From Exiguobacterium mexicanum (GTDB lineage: Bacteria > Bacillota > Bacilli > Exiguobacteriales > Exiguobacteriaceae): a DNA stretch of 64,000 bases. The notes below the pieces were generated by a model, which searched no databases, was not told where the DNA came from, and saw only the letters and a list, made by a program, of their open reading frames with translations. Position numbers and translations under genes: made by a program. The stretch lies in NCBI RefSeq assembly GCF_005960665.1, contig NZ_CP040676.1, positions 1,002,501 through 1,066,500 on the forward strand. Reading direction: 5' to 3'. This document shows, piece by piece, positions 1 through 9,789 of the stretch (position 1 is its first letter; each line of letters opens with the position of its first letter).

Positions 1-1
1 T

Positions 2-1726
2 GTCGAGTACGTGTTCGCAGACCGTCACGAGTCAGGTCAGGCGACGAGCACGCTGCTTCCGGCACTCGAAGACGTCGTCCGTGGTATGACGTTCCCGAAA
101 AACATGAAGTGGGGCACGAGCAGTCTCCGCTACATGCGTCCGATTCGTTGGCTCGTCGCGTTATTCGGTGCCGAGCAAATCGATTTTGAAATCGAAGGCG
201 TAAAGACAGGAAACGTGACACGTGGTCACCGCTTCTTGAGTAAAGGTGACGTCACGATCGCCGAGCCGGCCGCCTACGCCGAGACGCTCGAACGTGAATT
301 CGTCGTCGCGTCATATGAAGACCGAAAGGCCCGCATCGAACGTCAAATCGACGAGTTGGCTTCTGAGCAAGGGTGGACGGTTCCGCTCGACGCGTCGTTG
401 CTCGAGGAAGTGACAAACCTCGTCGAATGGCCGACTGCGCTGTTCGGTGAATTCGATGCAAGCTATCTCGAACTTCCGGAAGAAGTATTGATCACGACGA
501 TGAAAGAACATCAGCGCTATTTCCCAGTTTATATCGGTGAAACGCTCAAAAACTATTTCGTGACCGTCCGTAACGGAAATGCTGAACACCTTCAAAACGT
601 TGCCAAAGGGAACGAGAAGGTCATCCGGGCTCGCTTGGCAGATGCCGTCTTCTTCTATGAGGAAGACCAAAAGACGAAGATTGACGATCAACTCGTCCGT
701 CTCGACCGCATCGTCTTCCATGAGAAGTTGGGGACGACGGGAGACAAGGTCCGTCGGGTGGAACAACTCGCCGGAACGCTGGCGCCATTGTTCAATGCGG
801 ATGCAACCAAAGTCGCCCGGGCTGGAGCTATCCATAAGTTCGACCTCGTCAGCCAAATGGTGTATGAGTTCACAGAACTCCAAGGGGTGATGGGTGAGAA
901 GTATGCGCTCCAACAAGGTGAGGACAAAGAAGTGGCCGCAGCCATCCGTGAACACTATATGCCACGCTTTGCGGGCGACGCGTCACCATCGACGCCAACG
1001 GGTGCGGTTCTCGCACTCGCCGATAAATTGGATTCGATCGCTGCATTCTTCGGAATCGGCATGATTCCGAGCGGTTCGCAAGACCCGTTCGCGCTTCGTC
1101 GTCAAGCCCAAGGGGTCGTCCAAATTCTAGCGGATTGGAAGATTGCGCTCCCACTCGACAAATTACTTTCACAAGTTGTCGATTCGCAACTTCAGGCAGG
1201 ACTTTATGATGCCGATAAAGAACAAGTCAAGGCGCAACTAAAAGACTTCTTCATGCTTCGCCTGAAGTATCGTCTCCAAGAACGGCAAGTCCGTTATGAC
1301 GTCATCGACGCCGTATTAACGACAGAGCTCGCCATCAACCGGCTCGATGCCCGAGCGGACGCGGTTCAAGCCATGCTCGCAAACGATGCGAAACTACTCA
1401 TTGAGCAATTGACGCGTGTCGTCAATATCGCCAAGAAAGGTGAGGCTGGAGAGGTCGATCCGGCATTGTTCGAAAACAAAGAAGAGAACGAACTCCATGT
1501 CGCCATCGAAGCGACGCTACCGGAAACGGAGCGAGCCGTCGAAAATGGGGATTATCATCAAGCGATCGCGTCATTGCGCGTATTGGAACAACCGATTAGC
1601 GCTTATTTCGAAAATACAATGGTCATGAGCGACGTTGAAGCGATTCGCGAGAACCGTCTGCGCGAGATGAAACGACTCGCCATGACAATCGAGAGCGTCG
1701 CCGACTTTAGCGCGCTCGTACTCTGA
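2..1726 (+). CDS. glyS: Glycyl-tRNA synthetase beta subunit (5' end outside window)
   Basis: Beta chain of the bacterial alpha2-beta2 glycyl-tRNA synthetase, which charges tRNA-Gly in the cytoplasm. The frame is open from the first bases of the window, so the N terminus (roughly the first 100 residues of a family normally about 690 residues long) lies upstream, and the GTG at 11 is not the real start. Recognisable GlyS stretches include KWGTSSLRYMRPIRWLVALF near the beginning and KEHQRYFPVY and RNGNAEHLQNVAKGNEKVIR after it; an anticodon-binding-like all-alpha region forms the C terminus. It would follow glyQ. Its stop codon is 21 bases before the ccpN start, with no terminator between, so glyS and ccpN are probably co-transcribed. 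Confidence 0.96.
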   Translation, partial: VEYVFADRHESGQATSTLLPALEDVVRGMTFPKNMKWGTSSLRYMRPIRWLVALFGAEQIDFEIEGVKTGNVTRGHRFLSKGDVTIAEPAAYAETLEREFVVASYEDRKARIERQIDELASEQGWTVPLDASLLEEVTNLVEWPTALFGEFDASYLELPEEVLITTMKEHQRYFPVYIGETLKNYFVTVRNGNAEHLQNVAKGNEKVIRARLADAVFFYEEDQKTKIDDQLVRLDRIVFHEKLGTTGDKVRRVEQLAGTLAPLFNADATKVARAGAIHKFDLVSQMVYEFTELQGVMGEKYALQQGEDKEVAAAIREHYMPRFAGDASPSTPTGAVLALADKLDSIAAFFGIGMIPSGSQDPFALRRQAQGVVQILADWKIALPLDKLLSQVVDSQLQAGLYDADKEQVKAQLKDFFMLRLKYRLQERQVRYDVIDAVLTTELAINRLDARADAVQAMLANDAKLLIEQLTRVVNIAKKGEAGEVDPALFENKEENELHVAIEATLPETERAVENGDYHQAIASLRVLEQPISAYFENTMVMSDVEAIRENRLREMKRLAMTIESVADFSALVL

Positions 1727-1747
1727 CCAAACTTGAGGGGGTTGGCT

Positions 1748-2377
1748 ATGCAGCTGAATGAACGCCAACAGAAGATCGTTGAGATCGTCAGGGTCAATGG
1801 ACCGATCACGGGTGAGCAGATCGCGCAAGAGCTGTCGCTCACTCGCGCCACGCTCCGCCCGGACCTGGCCATCTTGACGATGACTGGAATACTAGAAGCC
1901 CGGCCACGTGTCGGCTACACGTTCGTCGGCAAACGAAACTCATCCCTGCTTCGGGAAAAATTGGATTCATTGACGGTCGGCGACTTCATGTCGTCCGCGA
2001 AAGTCGTCAGTGACGAGATGACGGTGTATGACGCCGTCGTGACCTTGTTTTTAGAAGACGTCGGTTCGCTGTTCGTCGTCGGCAAGGACAACGAGCTCGT
2101 CGGTGTCTTGTCACGTAAAGACTTACTTCGGGCCGCCATCGGCAATCAAGACTTGGATCAATTGCCGGTCAACGTCATCATGACCCGCATGCCGAACATC
2201 ACGGTGTGCGAGAAGAGTGAGACGTTGATTCGGGCCGGGATGAAGCTGATCGAGAAACAAATCGATGCCATGCCAGTCGTCGAAGAGAAAGACGGCAAGC
2301 TGATCGTGCTCGGTCGCATGACGAAGACGAACATGACGAAAGTATTGATCGCACTCGCCAACGATGAGTCGTTCTGA
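1748..2377 (+). CDS. ccpN: CcpN-type transcriptional regulator, HTH plus CBS pair
   Basis: Repressor of gluconeogenic genes (gapB, pckA) in Bacillus, active when glycolytic substrates are present. Residues 1-60 form a winged helix (RQQKIVEIVRVNGPITGEQI is the first part), and two CBS domains follow (about residues 75-130 and 140-200), which in the family sense nucleotides. I chose the ATG at 1748, preceded by GAGGGGG, over the in-frame TTG at 1733, which lies in front of that ribosome binding site. The next gene is ppsR, and ccpN (yqzB) and ppsR (yqfL) are neighbours in B. subtilis as well. The stop codon overlaps the Shine-Dalgarno region of ppsR, suggesting translational coupling. Confidence 0.92.
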   Translation: MQLNERQQKIVEIVRVNGPITGEQIAQELSLTRATLRPDLAILTMTGILEARPRVGYTFVGKRNSSLLREKLDSLTVGDFMSSAKVVSDEMTVYDAVVTLFLEDVGSLFVVGKDNELVGVLSRKDLLRAAIGNQDLDQLPVNVIMTRMPNITVCEKSETLIRAGMKLIEKQIDAMPVVEEKDGKLIVLGRMTKTNMTKVLIALANDESF

Positions 2378-2390
2378 GGAGGAATCTGGT

Positions 2391-3212
2391 TTGACACTGA
2401 CACAAAAACAACTCGTATTTGTCGTGAGCGATTCGGTCGGGGAGACGTGTGAACTCGTCGTCCGCGCCGCGAGCATCCAGTTCCACGAGAATGCGATTGA
2501 GACGCTTAGAATTCCGTTCGTGGAAGATGAACAGACGATTCACGATGTCGTGACACAAGCGCGTGCCCAAGGAGCGGTCATCGCCTTCACGTTGGTCAAC
2601 GAAGAGCATCGGGCCCTCCTCGTCCAACTCGGACGAGCGCATGACGTGAAGACGGTCGACTTGCTCGGCGACTTACTCGACGTGCTCGCCGGTCAACTCG
2701 GAGAGAGTCCGCGCGAGAAACCGGGACTCATCTATCGTCTCGATGAGGATTACTTCCGGAAAATCGAAGCGATGGAGTTCGCGGTCAAGTACGACGACGG
2801 ACGTGACCCAAGAGGCTTGAAAAAAGCTGATATCGTCCTCGTCGGCGTATCACGCACATCCAAGACGCCACTCTCACAATATTTGGCGTTGAAGCGGTAT
2901 AAGGTCGCCAACGTACCGCTCGTGCCGGAATCACGCCCGCCGGAAGAACTGTTCGATCTGCCGCCTGACAAGTGCGTCGGGTTGATCATCTCGCCGGATA
3001 AGTTGATTTCGATTCGGATGGAACGGTTGAAGTCGCTCGGTTTGAAACCGGAGGCCGACTACGCCCAACTCGAACGCATCAATCGTGAACTCGAGTATGC
3101 CCGAGGGATTTACGAACGAATCGGTTGCGAGGTCATCGACGTGACGAACAAAGCCGTCGAAGAGACGGCAGGCATCATTTTACGGATGCTCGACCAATCG
3201 AAAGACGATTGA
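2391..3212 (+). CDS. ppsR: Pyruvate, phosphate dikinase regulatory protein (bifunctional kinase/phosphorylase, DUF299)
   Basis: This DUF299/YqfL-family enzyme uses ADP to phosphorylate, and phosphate to release, a threonine on pyruvate phosphate dikinase or PEP synthetase, switching off or on the step from pyruvate to PEP. The P-loop-like GVSRTSKTPLSQYLA sits around residue 150. The start is TTG at 2391: AGGAGG at 2377-2382 lies 8 bases before it, whereas the ATG at 2364 lies upstream of that site, inside ccpN. The protein is 273 residues, a normal length for the family. Pairing with CcpN makes a small module controlling the glycolysis/gluconeogenesis switch. The dnaG promoter begins immediately after the stop. 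Confidence 0.9.
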   Translation: MTLTQKQLVFVVSDSVGETCELVVRAASIQFHENAIETLRIPFVEDEQTIHDVVTQARAQGAVIAFTLVNEEHRALLVQLGRAHDVKTVDLLGDLLDVLAGQLGESPREKPGLIYRLDEDYFRKIEAMEFAVKYDDGRDPRGLKKADIVLVGVSRTSKTPLSQYLALKRYKVANVPLVPESRPPEELFDLPPDKCVGLIISPDKLISIRMERLKSLGLKPEADYAQLERINRELEYARGIYERIGCEVIDVTNKAVEETAGIILRMLDQSKDD

Positions 3213-3221
3213 GTACTCGGA

Positions 3222-3251
3222 TTAGTAATCGACTGGTGTTAACGGTATAAT
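3222..3251 (+). promoter_or_regulatory. Probable SigA promoter for dnaG-sigA
   Basis: A perfect -10 hexamer TATAAT lies at 3246-3251, with a weak -35 (TTAGTA, 3222-3227) 18 bases upstream. It starts just after the ppsR stop and would give a leader of about 70 bases before dnaG. Confidence 0.6.
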
Positions 3252-3270
3252 AGAGTACTGACATTACAGT

Positions 3271-3299
3271 GAAACGGAACGTGGTGAGCGTTCCGTTTC
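3271..3299 (+). promoter_or_regulatory. Leader hairpin upstream of dnaG
   Basis: Perfect 11-bp inverted repeat GAAACGGAACG / CGTTCCGTTTC with a 7-base loop (TGGTGAG). No T-run follows, so it is not a standard terminator. It lies inside the predicted dnaG leader, about 30 bases before the start codon. Confidence 0.6.
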
Positions 3300-3328
3300 G
3301 TTGCGAGTTTGGATAGGGAGTGGTCGAG

Positions 3329-5140
3329 TTGCCGCGAATACCGGATGAAGTCATTGCGGAAGTGAAACAAGCCACAGATATCGTTGATTTAATCAGTGAA
3401 CGCGTTGAATTGAAGAAGCAAGGCCATCGCCTCGTCGGTCTCTGTCCGTTCCACTCGGAGAACAGTCCATCGTTCTCCGTGTCCCCGGAAAAAGGGATGT
3501 ACCATTGTTTTGGATGTGGAGCCGGCGGGAACGTATTTACGTTCGTCATGGAGACAGAAGGTTTGTCGTTCCCTGAGACGATTGAACGTCTCGCGACGCG
3601 GGCGAACATCGCCATCGAGGGCGGGGTTTCTGGCGATGAGGAGTTGTCACGAGACCAAGTCATTCGTAAACAGATGCGCGATGCCCATCGTGTCGTGGCG
3701 GATTTGTATCATGAAGTGTTGATGAAGACCGAAGCGGGCGAAGTCGGATTGACGTATTTGCAAGCGCGCGGTCTACAGGAGACGACGATCGGACAGTATA
3801 AGATCGGTTATGCGCCTGATCATCGCCGTTTTACCGTTGATTCACTGGAACGAAGAGGTTTCGACCTCGAAGTCATGGTGGAGGCGGGGTTGATTTCTAA
3901 GTCGAGGTCCGGTGAATATTTTGACCGGTTTGAAGGCAGAGTCGTCTTTCCGATTGCGGATCGAGACGGCACCATCGTCGGATTTAGCGGACGGGCGATC
4001 GATGAGCGACAGCCAAAGTACGTCAACACGGCGGATACGCCCTTGTTCAACAAGAGTGAACTCCTCTTCGGCTTTTCACAGGCACGGGCCACGATGCGAA
4101 AGCAAAAACGGGTCGTGCTCGTGGAAGGGAACGTCGACGTCTTGCAAGTCGCGCAAGCCGGGACGAAGGAAGTCGTCGCGTCGCTCGGGACGGCGTTTTC
4201 GACGCAGCATGCCCGTGCGTTAGCACGCATGGTCGAAGAAGTGATCATCTGTTATGACGGTGATACGGCCGGACAGGAAGCGACGATGAAAGTCGTCCGC
4301 TTGCTCGAGGGCTATCCGCTCGATGTCCAGGTGCTGATGTTACCTGAGAAGACCGACCCGGATGATTATATTCGGACGAACGGGGCGGAGCAGTGGCACA
4401 GACTTGTCGAATCGGAGCGTTTATCCGTCCTCGATTTCATGAACCGGACGCTACGGCGTGGGAAAAATATGAATCGAGAAGGAGAACGGATTCGTTTTAT
4501 TGAATCTATGCTTGTGGAAATCAGTAAAACGGACAATTCGATTCGACGTGATTTATATGTGAGAAAGTTGGCCGACGAATTTGAGATTCCAGTCGAGACA
4601 TTGTTGTCACGGATGCCCTCGACAAGACCGAAAGAAATCGCACCCCAACGAGTGCCGGAGGCTGAACCGGTTCGCCGGCGTTCATCTAAAACGAATGAAC
4701 CGCGTTATGTCAAAGCCGAAAAGCTGTTGCTTCGGGCCATGCTGAGTGGTCCGGAGCGGGTCCGCTTCGTCAGGGACCGCCTCGGGCTAGCCTATCAGGA
4801 CGAAGTGCATCGCATGCTGGCGACGGCCCTCTATGAGATCGTCTCGGAGGACATGACGCATGAAGAATTCGAACAAGTGGCGCCCCCGTTCATGGAGCGC
4901 TATTGTGACCAACGTCCGGACTATGCGAATCGGTATGCCGAGATTCGGCTCATGTCCGCACCGGACGAACTGACCGAAGAGGTTTTAGATGAATACATTA
5001 AGGTCATAAACAGTTATGAGGAACAGCGTCAAATCGAACGAGCGAAAAGGGAAATCGGACAAGATGCCGAAAGTATAGTAGACCAGGCATCCAAGTTACA
5101 AGAATTGATTACCCGGAGTCGTCGTCTTCGTGAACGATGA
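3329..5140 (+). CDS. dnaG: DNA primase
   Basis: Makes RNA primers for the replication fork. Domains in order: the CHC2 zinc-binding domain with C39, H42, C60 and C63; the catalytic RNA-polymerase core with a TOPRIM fold (VEGNVDVLQ and ICYDGDTAGQEA, around residues 260-320); and a C-terminal helicase-interacting region after residue 430. The start is TTG at 3329, 8 bases after AGGGAG, giving MPRIPDEV, which matches the usual RIPDEI beginning of Bacillales primases; the GTG at 3320 overlaps that ribosome binding site. At 603 residues it has normal length. It is followed by sigA after 35 bases, the classic macromolecular synthesis operon without rpsU in front. Confidence 0.96.
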   Translation: MPRIPDEVIAEVKQATDIVDLISERVELKKQGHRLVGLCPFHSENSPSFSVSPEKGMYHCFGCGAGGNVFTFVMETEGLSFPETIERLATRANIAIEGGVSGDEELSRDQVIRKQMRDAHRVVADLYHEVLMKTEAGEVGLTYLQARGLQETTIGQYKIGYAPDHRRFTVDSLERRGFDLEVMVEAGLISKSRSGEYFDRFEGRVVFPIADRDGTIVGFSGRAIDERQPKYVNTADTPLFNKSELLFGFSQARATMRKQKRVVLVEGNVDVLQVAQAGTKEVVASLGTAFSTQHARALARMVEEVIICYDGDTAGQEATMKVVRLLEGYPLDVQVLMLPEKTDPDDYIRTNGAEQWHRLVESERLSVLDFMNRTLRRGKNMNREGERIRFIESMLVEISKTDNSIRRDLYVRKLADEFEIPVETLLSRMPSTRPKEIAPQRVPEAEPVRRRSSKTNEPRYVKAEKLLLRAMLSGPERVRFVRDRLGLAYQDEVHRMLATALYEIVSEDMTHEEFEQVAPPFMERYCDQRPDYANRYAEIRLMSAPDELTEEVLDEYIKVINSYEEQRQIERAKREIGQDAESIVDQASKLQELITRSRRLRER

Positions 5141-5175
5141 ACGTGAAGGAAGTTTGGAAGGAGTTGAACTGCTAG

Positions 5176-6270
<1,095 letters not shown>

Positions 6271-6305
6271 TTGTGTTTTTGAATAAAATGTGAAGTTTTA
6301 GAAGA

Positions 6306-6350
6306 AAGGAAGGAAAATGAGTGATTTTCCTTCCTTCTTTATTATTTTTT
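6306..6350 (+). terminator. Terminator after sigA
   Basis: 13-bp perfect stem (6306-6318 with 6324-6336), 5-base loop GAGTG, then a T-rich tail (CTTTATTATTTTTT). Confidence 0.88.
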
Positions 6351-6402
6351 GAGTAAAATAGTGATGGGTAGAAATTTGGAATGAACATGAGGGGGAAATA
6401 CA

Positions 6403-6741
6403 ATGCGTAATCCATTGTTACCGTTTGCAGCGATCGCGATCGTCGCAATCATTGCCATGGTCTCATTATCGTATTTTGGCGTGAACCAAGCTCAGCAGGC
6501 TGCTGAAGGTCCGTCGGTCACTGAGATGAACCCGGAAGACTTGTATGCGGCGAAAGGCTGCACAGGTTGCCACGGTGGAAATCTCGAAGGTGGCGTCGGT
6601 CCTGCGTTGACAGGCGTCGGCGAACGTTTATCGGCGGAAGAGATCACAAACATCATCGTCAACGGTAAAGGTGCAATGCCAGCCGGTCTCGCGACTGCCG
6701 AAGAAGCAGACGTACTCGCGACTTGGTTGCTCGAACAATAA
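6403..6741 (+). CDS. cccA: Membrane-anchored cytochrome c550
   Basis: Small electron-transfer cytochrome c facing the outside of the membrane. One N-terminal transmembrane helix (about residues 6-25) serves as an uncleaved anchor. The class I haem site is C53-TG-C56-H57, and M92 in KGAMPAG is the likely sixth haem ligand. The protein is 112 residues, close to the 120 of B. subtilis CccA, which also lies next to sigA. The ATG follows GAGGGGG. Haem attachment needs a cytochrome c maturation system that is not in this window. Confidence 0.93.
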   Translation: MRNPLLPFAAIAIVAIIAMVSLSYFGVNQAQQAAEGPSVTEMNPEDLYAAKGCTGCHGGNLEGGVGPALTGVGERLSAEEITNIIVNGKGAMPAGLATAEEADVLATWLLEQ

Positions 6742-6746
6742 GGGTG

Positions 6747-6777
6747 AAACGTACTCCTTCTGGGGTACGTTTTTTAT
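6747..6777 (+). terminator. Terminator after cccA
   Basis: Stem AAACGTAC.../...GTACGTTT (6747-6757 with 6762-6772) followed by a T-run. Confidence 0.85.
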
Positions 6778-6838
6778 TGTCCTGGATATAAATATTCGTT
6801 ACCCTAATAGTGAAGAAGTAGAAAAAGGAGTTGTCCCT

Positions 6839-7555
6839 ATGCAAGAACAAGTGACGTTAGACCGCCGACTGAAGCAAGTCGTCGATTTCATTCCGAAAGG
6901 CAGTGTAGTGGCGGACATCGGCTCTGACCACGCCTACGTGCCATGCTATCTCGTTCAGCAAGGCATCGTCGACCGCGCCATCGCAGGCGAAGTGAACCGT
7001 GGACCGATGGAAGCGGCCAAAGCTCAAGTCGAGCTCATCGGAGCGACCGAAAACATCGACGTCCGTCTCGGTGACGGGCTCGCCGTCCTCGAAGCAGATG
7101 AGGCGACATGCATCTCGATTTGCGGGATGGGCGGAAGTTTGATTCGGTCGATTTTAGAGAGCGGCCGTGACAAGTTAGGTGCTGTCGAACGGCTCGTCCT
7201 GCAACCGAACGTGGACGGGCAACATGTCCGCGAATGGTTGCTCGACGCAGGATTCGTCCTAGTCGCGGAATCAATCGTTGAAGAGAATGACAAAGTATAC
7301 GAGATTCTTGTCGGCGAACGTGGCACGGAGACATGCTATAGCCTAGATGACACAGAACGCGCGTGGCAGCTCATGTTCGGACCGTACTTGCTCACGACAC
7401 GCCCAGAGGCGTTCAAAATGAAATGGGGCCGCGAGGCGGACAAGCTCGATTATGTGCTCGGTCAGATGGCAGCAGGTGCCCAAACCGAAGCGCTCATCCG
7501 CAAACAGGAGGAGTTCAAGACGCTACGTGACAAAATGAGAGAGGTGAGCAACTGA
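6839..7555 (+). CDS. trmK: tRNA (adenine(22)-N1)-methyltransferase
   Basis: SAM-dependent Rossmann-fold methyltransferase that makes m1A at position 22 of tRNAs. The SAM-binding motif I is VVADIGSDHAYVP (about residues 21-33), and SICGMGGSLIRSILE (about residue 95) contains the family's CGMGG catalytic loop. The start is the ATG at 6839 with AAGGAG at 6825-6830; the longer in-frame opening from 6671 runs across the cccA gene and its terminator. The 238-residue length matches TrmK/YqfN. It overlaps nif3 by one base (TGATG), as in Bacillus where yqfN and yqfO are paired. Confidence 0.94.
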   Translation: MQEQVTLDRRLKQVVDFIPKGSVVADIGSDHAYVPCYLVQQGIVDRAIAGEVNRGPMEAAKAQVELIGATENIDVRLGDGLAVLEADEATCISICGMGGSLIRSILESGRDKLGAVERLVLQPNVDGQHVREWLLDAGFVLVAESIVEENDKVYEILVGERGTETCYSLDDTERAWQLMFGPYLLTTRPEAFKMKWGREADKLDYVLGQMAAGAQTEALIRKQEEFKTLRDKMREVSN

Positions 7556-8667
7556 TGGCGAACGGAAATCATGTCATTCAATTGTTTGAGGAGTTCGCCC
7601 CGAAACATCTCGCGGTCGAGGGCGATAAAATTGGTCTTCAAATCGGTACGTTGAATAAACCGGTACGACGAGTCATGGTGACGCTAGACGTGCTCGAGTC
7701 GGTCGTTGATGAAGCAATCGAGCGAGACGTCGATTTGATTATCGCCCATCACCCACCCATTTTCAGCGCGCTTGCGCAAGTGAACGATCGCAGTGCCGCT
7801 GGCCGGATTGTTATGAAATGCATTCGGCATGACATTGCCGTCTATGTCGCCCATACGAACTTGGACGTCTGTCAGGGCGGGGTCAACGATTGGATGAGTC
7901 AGGCACTTGGACTCGTCGACCCGATGGTACTCATTCCAACTTATGAAGAACCGGTGTATAAGCTGTCCGTCTTCGTCCCGACGACGCATCGGCAAGCCGT
8001 GTCGGAGGCGCTCGGCCGGGCCGGAGCCGGTCGTCTCGGAGATTATGGGGACTGTCAGTTCACCGTCTCGGGAGAAGGTCAGTTCACACCACTCGAAGGG
8101 TCGGACCCGTATCTAGGCCAACACGGCAAGACGGAACATGTCGAGGAAGTGAAAATCGAGACGATTGTCACGGAGAGCCAAAAGAAAAGAGTGCTTAAGG
8201 CGATGACGGACGCGCATCCATACGAAGAGGTAGCCTACGATTTGATTCGTGACGACATTGACGGGCCCGTGTTCGGCCTCGGTCGTATCGGACGTCTCGA
8301 GGTGCCTCTCACACTTGAGTCGTTCGCCGAACACGTCAAGACGAGCTTTGACGTCGAAGCCGTCCGTGTCGTCGGCGATCCGAACCGGATCATCGAGAAA
8401 GTGGCGGTGCTCGGCGGGGACGGGAATAAATACGTATCGGCAGCCCATTTCAAAGGTGCGGATGCGTATGTGACGGGCGACCTGTACTTCCATGTGGCCC
8501 ACGATGCAATGGCGCTCGGACTTTCTGTCGTCGACCCGGGTCATCACGTGGAGAGCGTGATGAAGCAAGGCGTCGTCGACGTGATGCGCGAGAAGTGTGA
8601 ACGTGCGAAACTCGATGTCGAATTGTTTGTTTCGGAAGCCGATACAAACCCGTTCCGCTTCTACTGA
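7555..8667 (+). CDS. yqfO: Nif3-like dinuclear metal centre protein (YqfO family, DUF34)
   Basis: Nif3/DUF34 protein, annotated in databases as GTP cyclohydrolase 1 type 2 homolog although its physiological role is unsettled. Metal ligands are visible in IIAHHPPIFS (about residue 65), VAHTNLDVCQGG (about residue 100) and, near the C terminus, GDLYFHVAHDA and DPGHHVES. The central region (about residues 135-235, ending near AHPYEEVAYDL) is the CutA/PII-like insert found in the 370-residue Bacillus form. It is translationally coupled to trmK through a one-base overlap, and a terminator shared with convergent ispH follows. Confidence 0.92.
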   Translation: MANGNHVIQLFEEFAPKHLAVEGDKIGLQIGTLNKPVRRVMVTLDVLESVVDEAIERDVDLIIAHHPPIFSALAQVNDRSAAGRIVMKCIRHDIAVYVAHTNLDVCQGGVNDWMSQALGLVDPMVLIPTYEEPVYKLSVFVPTTHRQAVSEALGRAGAGRLGDYGDCQFTVSGEGQFTPLEGSDPYLGQHGKTEHVEEVKIETIVTESQKKRVLKAMTDAHPYEEVAYDLIRDDIDGPVFGLGRIGRLEVPLTLESFAEHVKTSFDVEAVRVVGDPNRIIEKVAVLGGDGNKYVSAAHFKGADAYVTGDLYFHVAHDAMALGLSVVDPGHHVESVMKQGVVDVMREKCERAKLDVELFVSEADTNPFRFY

Positions 8668-8680
8668 TGATTAAACGAAA

Positions 8681-8712
8681 AACCCCCGGACCTCATGAGA
8701 GGACGGGGGTTC
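8681..8712. terminator. Bidirectional terminator between nif3 and ispH
   Basis: ACCCCCG (8682-8688) pairs with CGGGGGT (8704-8710), with an A-tract on the left serving the minus strand. It lies between two convergent genes. Confidence 0.78.
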
Positions 8713-8715
8713 ATG

Positions 8716-9669
8716 TCATTTACGGAGCGCCTTCACTTTCGGAAGAATGCTGCGCAGTTCAAGATATGGCGTCTTATCGTGCGTGCTCAAATCGAGCGGG
8801 TCATATTGGGTCAAGAAGTCGATGACTTTTTTTGTGATTGGTGTCGGTGTCGACGCGCCTGACGTGACGGCGACCGTTTCGACACCTTCGAGCCAAGTCA
8901 GGTCGAGTTCGCTCAAGTCGCCGATGCGGTAGGCGTTCGTGCCTGCAATCTCTTTCGAAACCTGGGCTAAACGGTTCGAGTTGTTCGACTTCGGGTCACC
9001 GACGACGATCAATAGTTCACAGTCACCGGCTTGTTCAGCGACAGCTTCTTGCCGGACTTGGGTCGCGTTACAGATCTCGTTGTGGACCTCGACATGAGGA
9101 TACCGTTCTTGAATCATCTCAATCAAGGCCGCGACGTCCCATTGGCTCATCGTCGTCTGGTTCGTGACGAGAATTTTTGCATCATACAGGTGAGCCGGGA
9201 GCGCCTCGAAGTCACTCTCGTATTGGACGAGGTGAACTTTTCCTGGAGCGACGCCCATCGCGCCTTCCGGTTCCGGGTGGCCATGCTTGCCGATGTAGAT
9301 GACTTCATAACCGACAGCCGTCTTTTCGCGAATCAAATCGTGGGTGACCAGTACATCCGGGCACGAGGCATCGACAATCGTCAAGCCTTTCTCAATGGCA
9401 CGCTTACGCACGAGCGGCGAGATGCCGTGGGCGGTAAAGACGACCGTTCCACGATCAATTGTCTCGAGTGCTTTCATTCGATCCTCACCGTCGACCGTCT
9501 TGACGCCGAGTTCCTCGAATGCTTGGGTGACATGACGGTTATGGACAATCATGCCAAGTATATGGATAGGACGCGGTAAATCTGGGTTGGCCACAGCTTC
9601 GTTGGCGAGCTTCATGGCATCGACGACGCCGTAGCAATATCCGCGTGGACTAATTTTTTTTACTTTCAT
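8716..9669 (-). CDS. ispH: 4-hydroxy-3-methylbut-2-enyl diphosphate reductase
   Basis: Last enzyme of the MEP pathway, reducing HMBPP to IPP and DMAPP with an iron-sulfur cluster. The three cluster cysteines are visible in GYCYGV (C12), DASCPDV (about residue 103) and [10 protein letters not shown] (about residue 200). TSGASTPTP near the C terminus is the conserved substrate-binding segment. It begins at the ATG read from 9669 on the minus strand, 12 bases after AAAGGAG. The length of 317 residues is as expected. The preceding MEP enzyme, ispG, is also in this window (25599-26720), but the two are not in one operon. Confidence 0.95.
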   Translation of the reverse strand: MKVKKISPRGYCYGVVDAMKLANEAVANPDLPRPIHILGMIVHNRHVTQAFEELGVKTVDGEDRMKALETIDRGTVVFTAHGISPLVRKRAIEKGLTIVDASCPDVLVTHDLIREKTAVGYEVIYIGKHGHPEPEGAMGVAPGKVHLVQYESDFEALPAHLYDAKILVTNQTTMSQWDVAALIEMIQERYPHVEVHNEICNATQVRQEAVAEQAGDCELLIVVGDPKSNNSNRLAQVSKEIAGTNAYRIGDLSELDLTWLEGVETVAVTSGASTPTPITKKVIDFLTQYDPLDLSTHDKTPYLELRSILPKVKALRK

Positions 9670-9755
9670 TTTGTAAGGAACGCTCCTTTCGCGATGCTTT
9701 CATACGTATTAGTCTAACATTGTTTCGAAAATACGAAAAGATTTCCGTGTATTCA

Positions 9756-9764
9756 TGCTATAAT
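9756..9764 (+). promoter_or_regulatory. Extended -10 promoter element for the histidine kinase operon
   Basis: TGC directly followed by TATAAT (9759-9764), the extended -10 form, 26 bases before the GTG start. No good -35 is visible. Confidence 0.55.
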
Positions 9765-9789
9765 CTTAAGGTTAGAAAGGAGGGACACC

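Noticed and set aside
311-955. A 214-residue minus-strand frame inside glyS
   Set aside because: It is a shadow of the coding bias in glyS, with no ribosome binding site and no homology that I recognise. The long antisense frames at 11631-12368 and 14047-14889 are the same.
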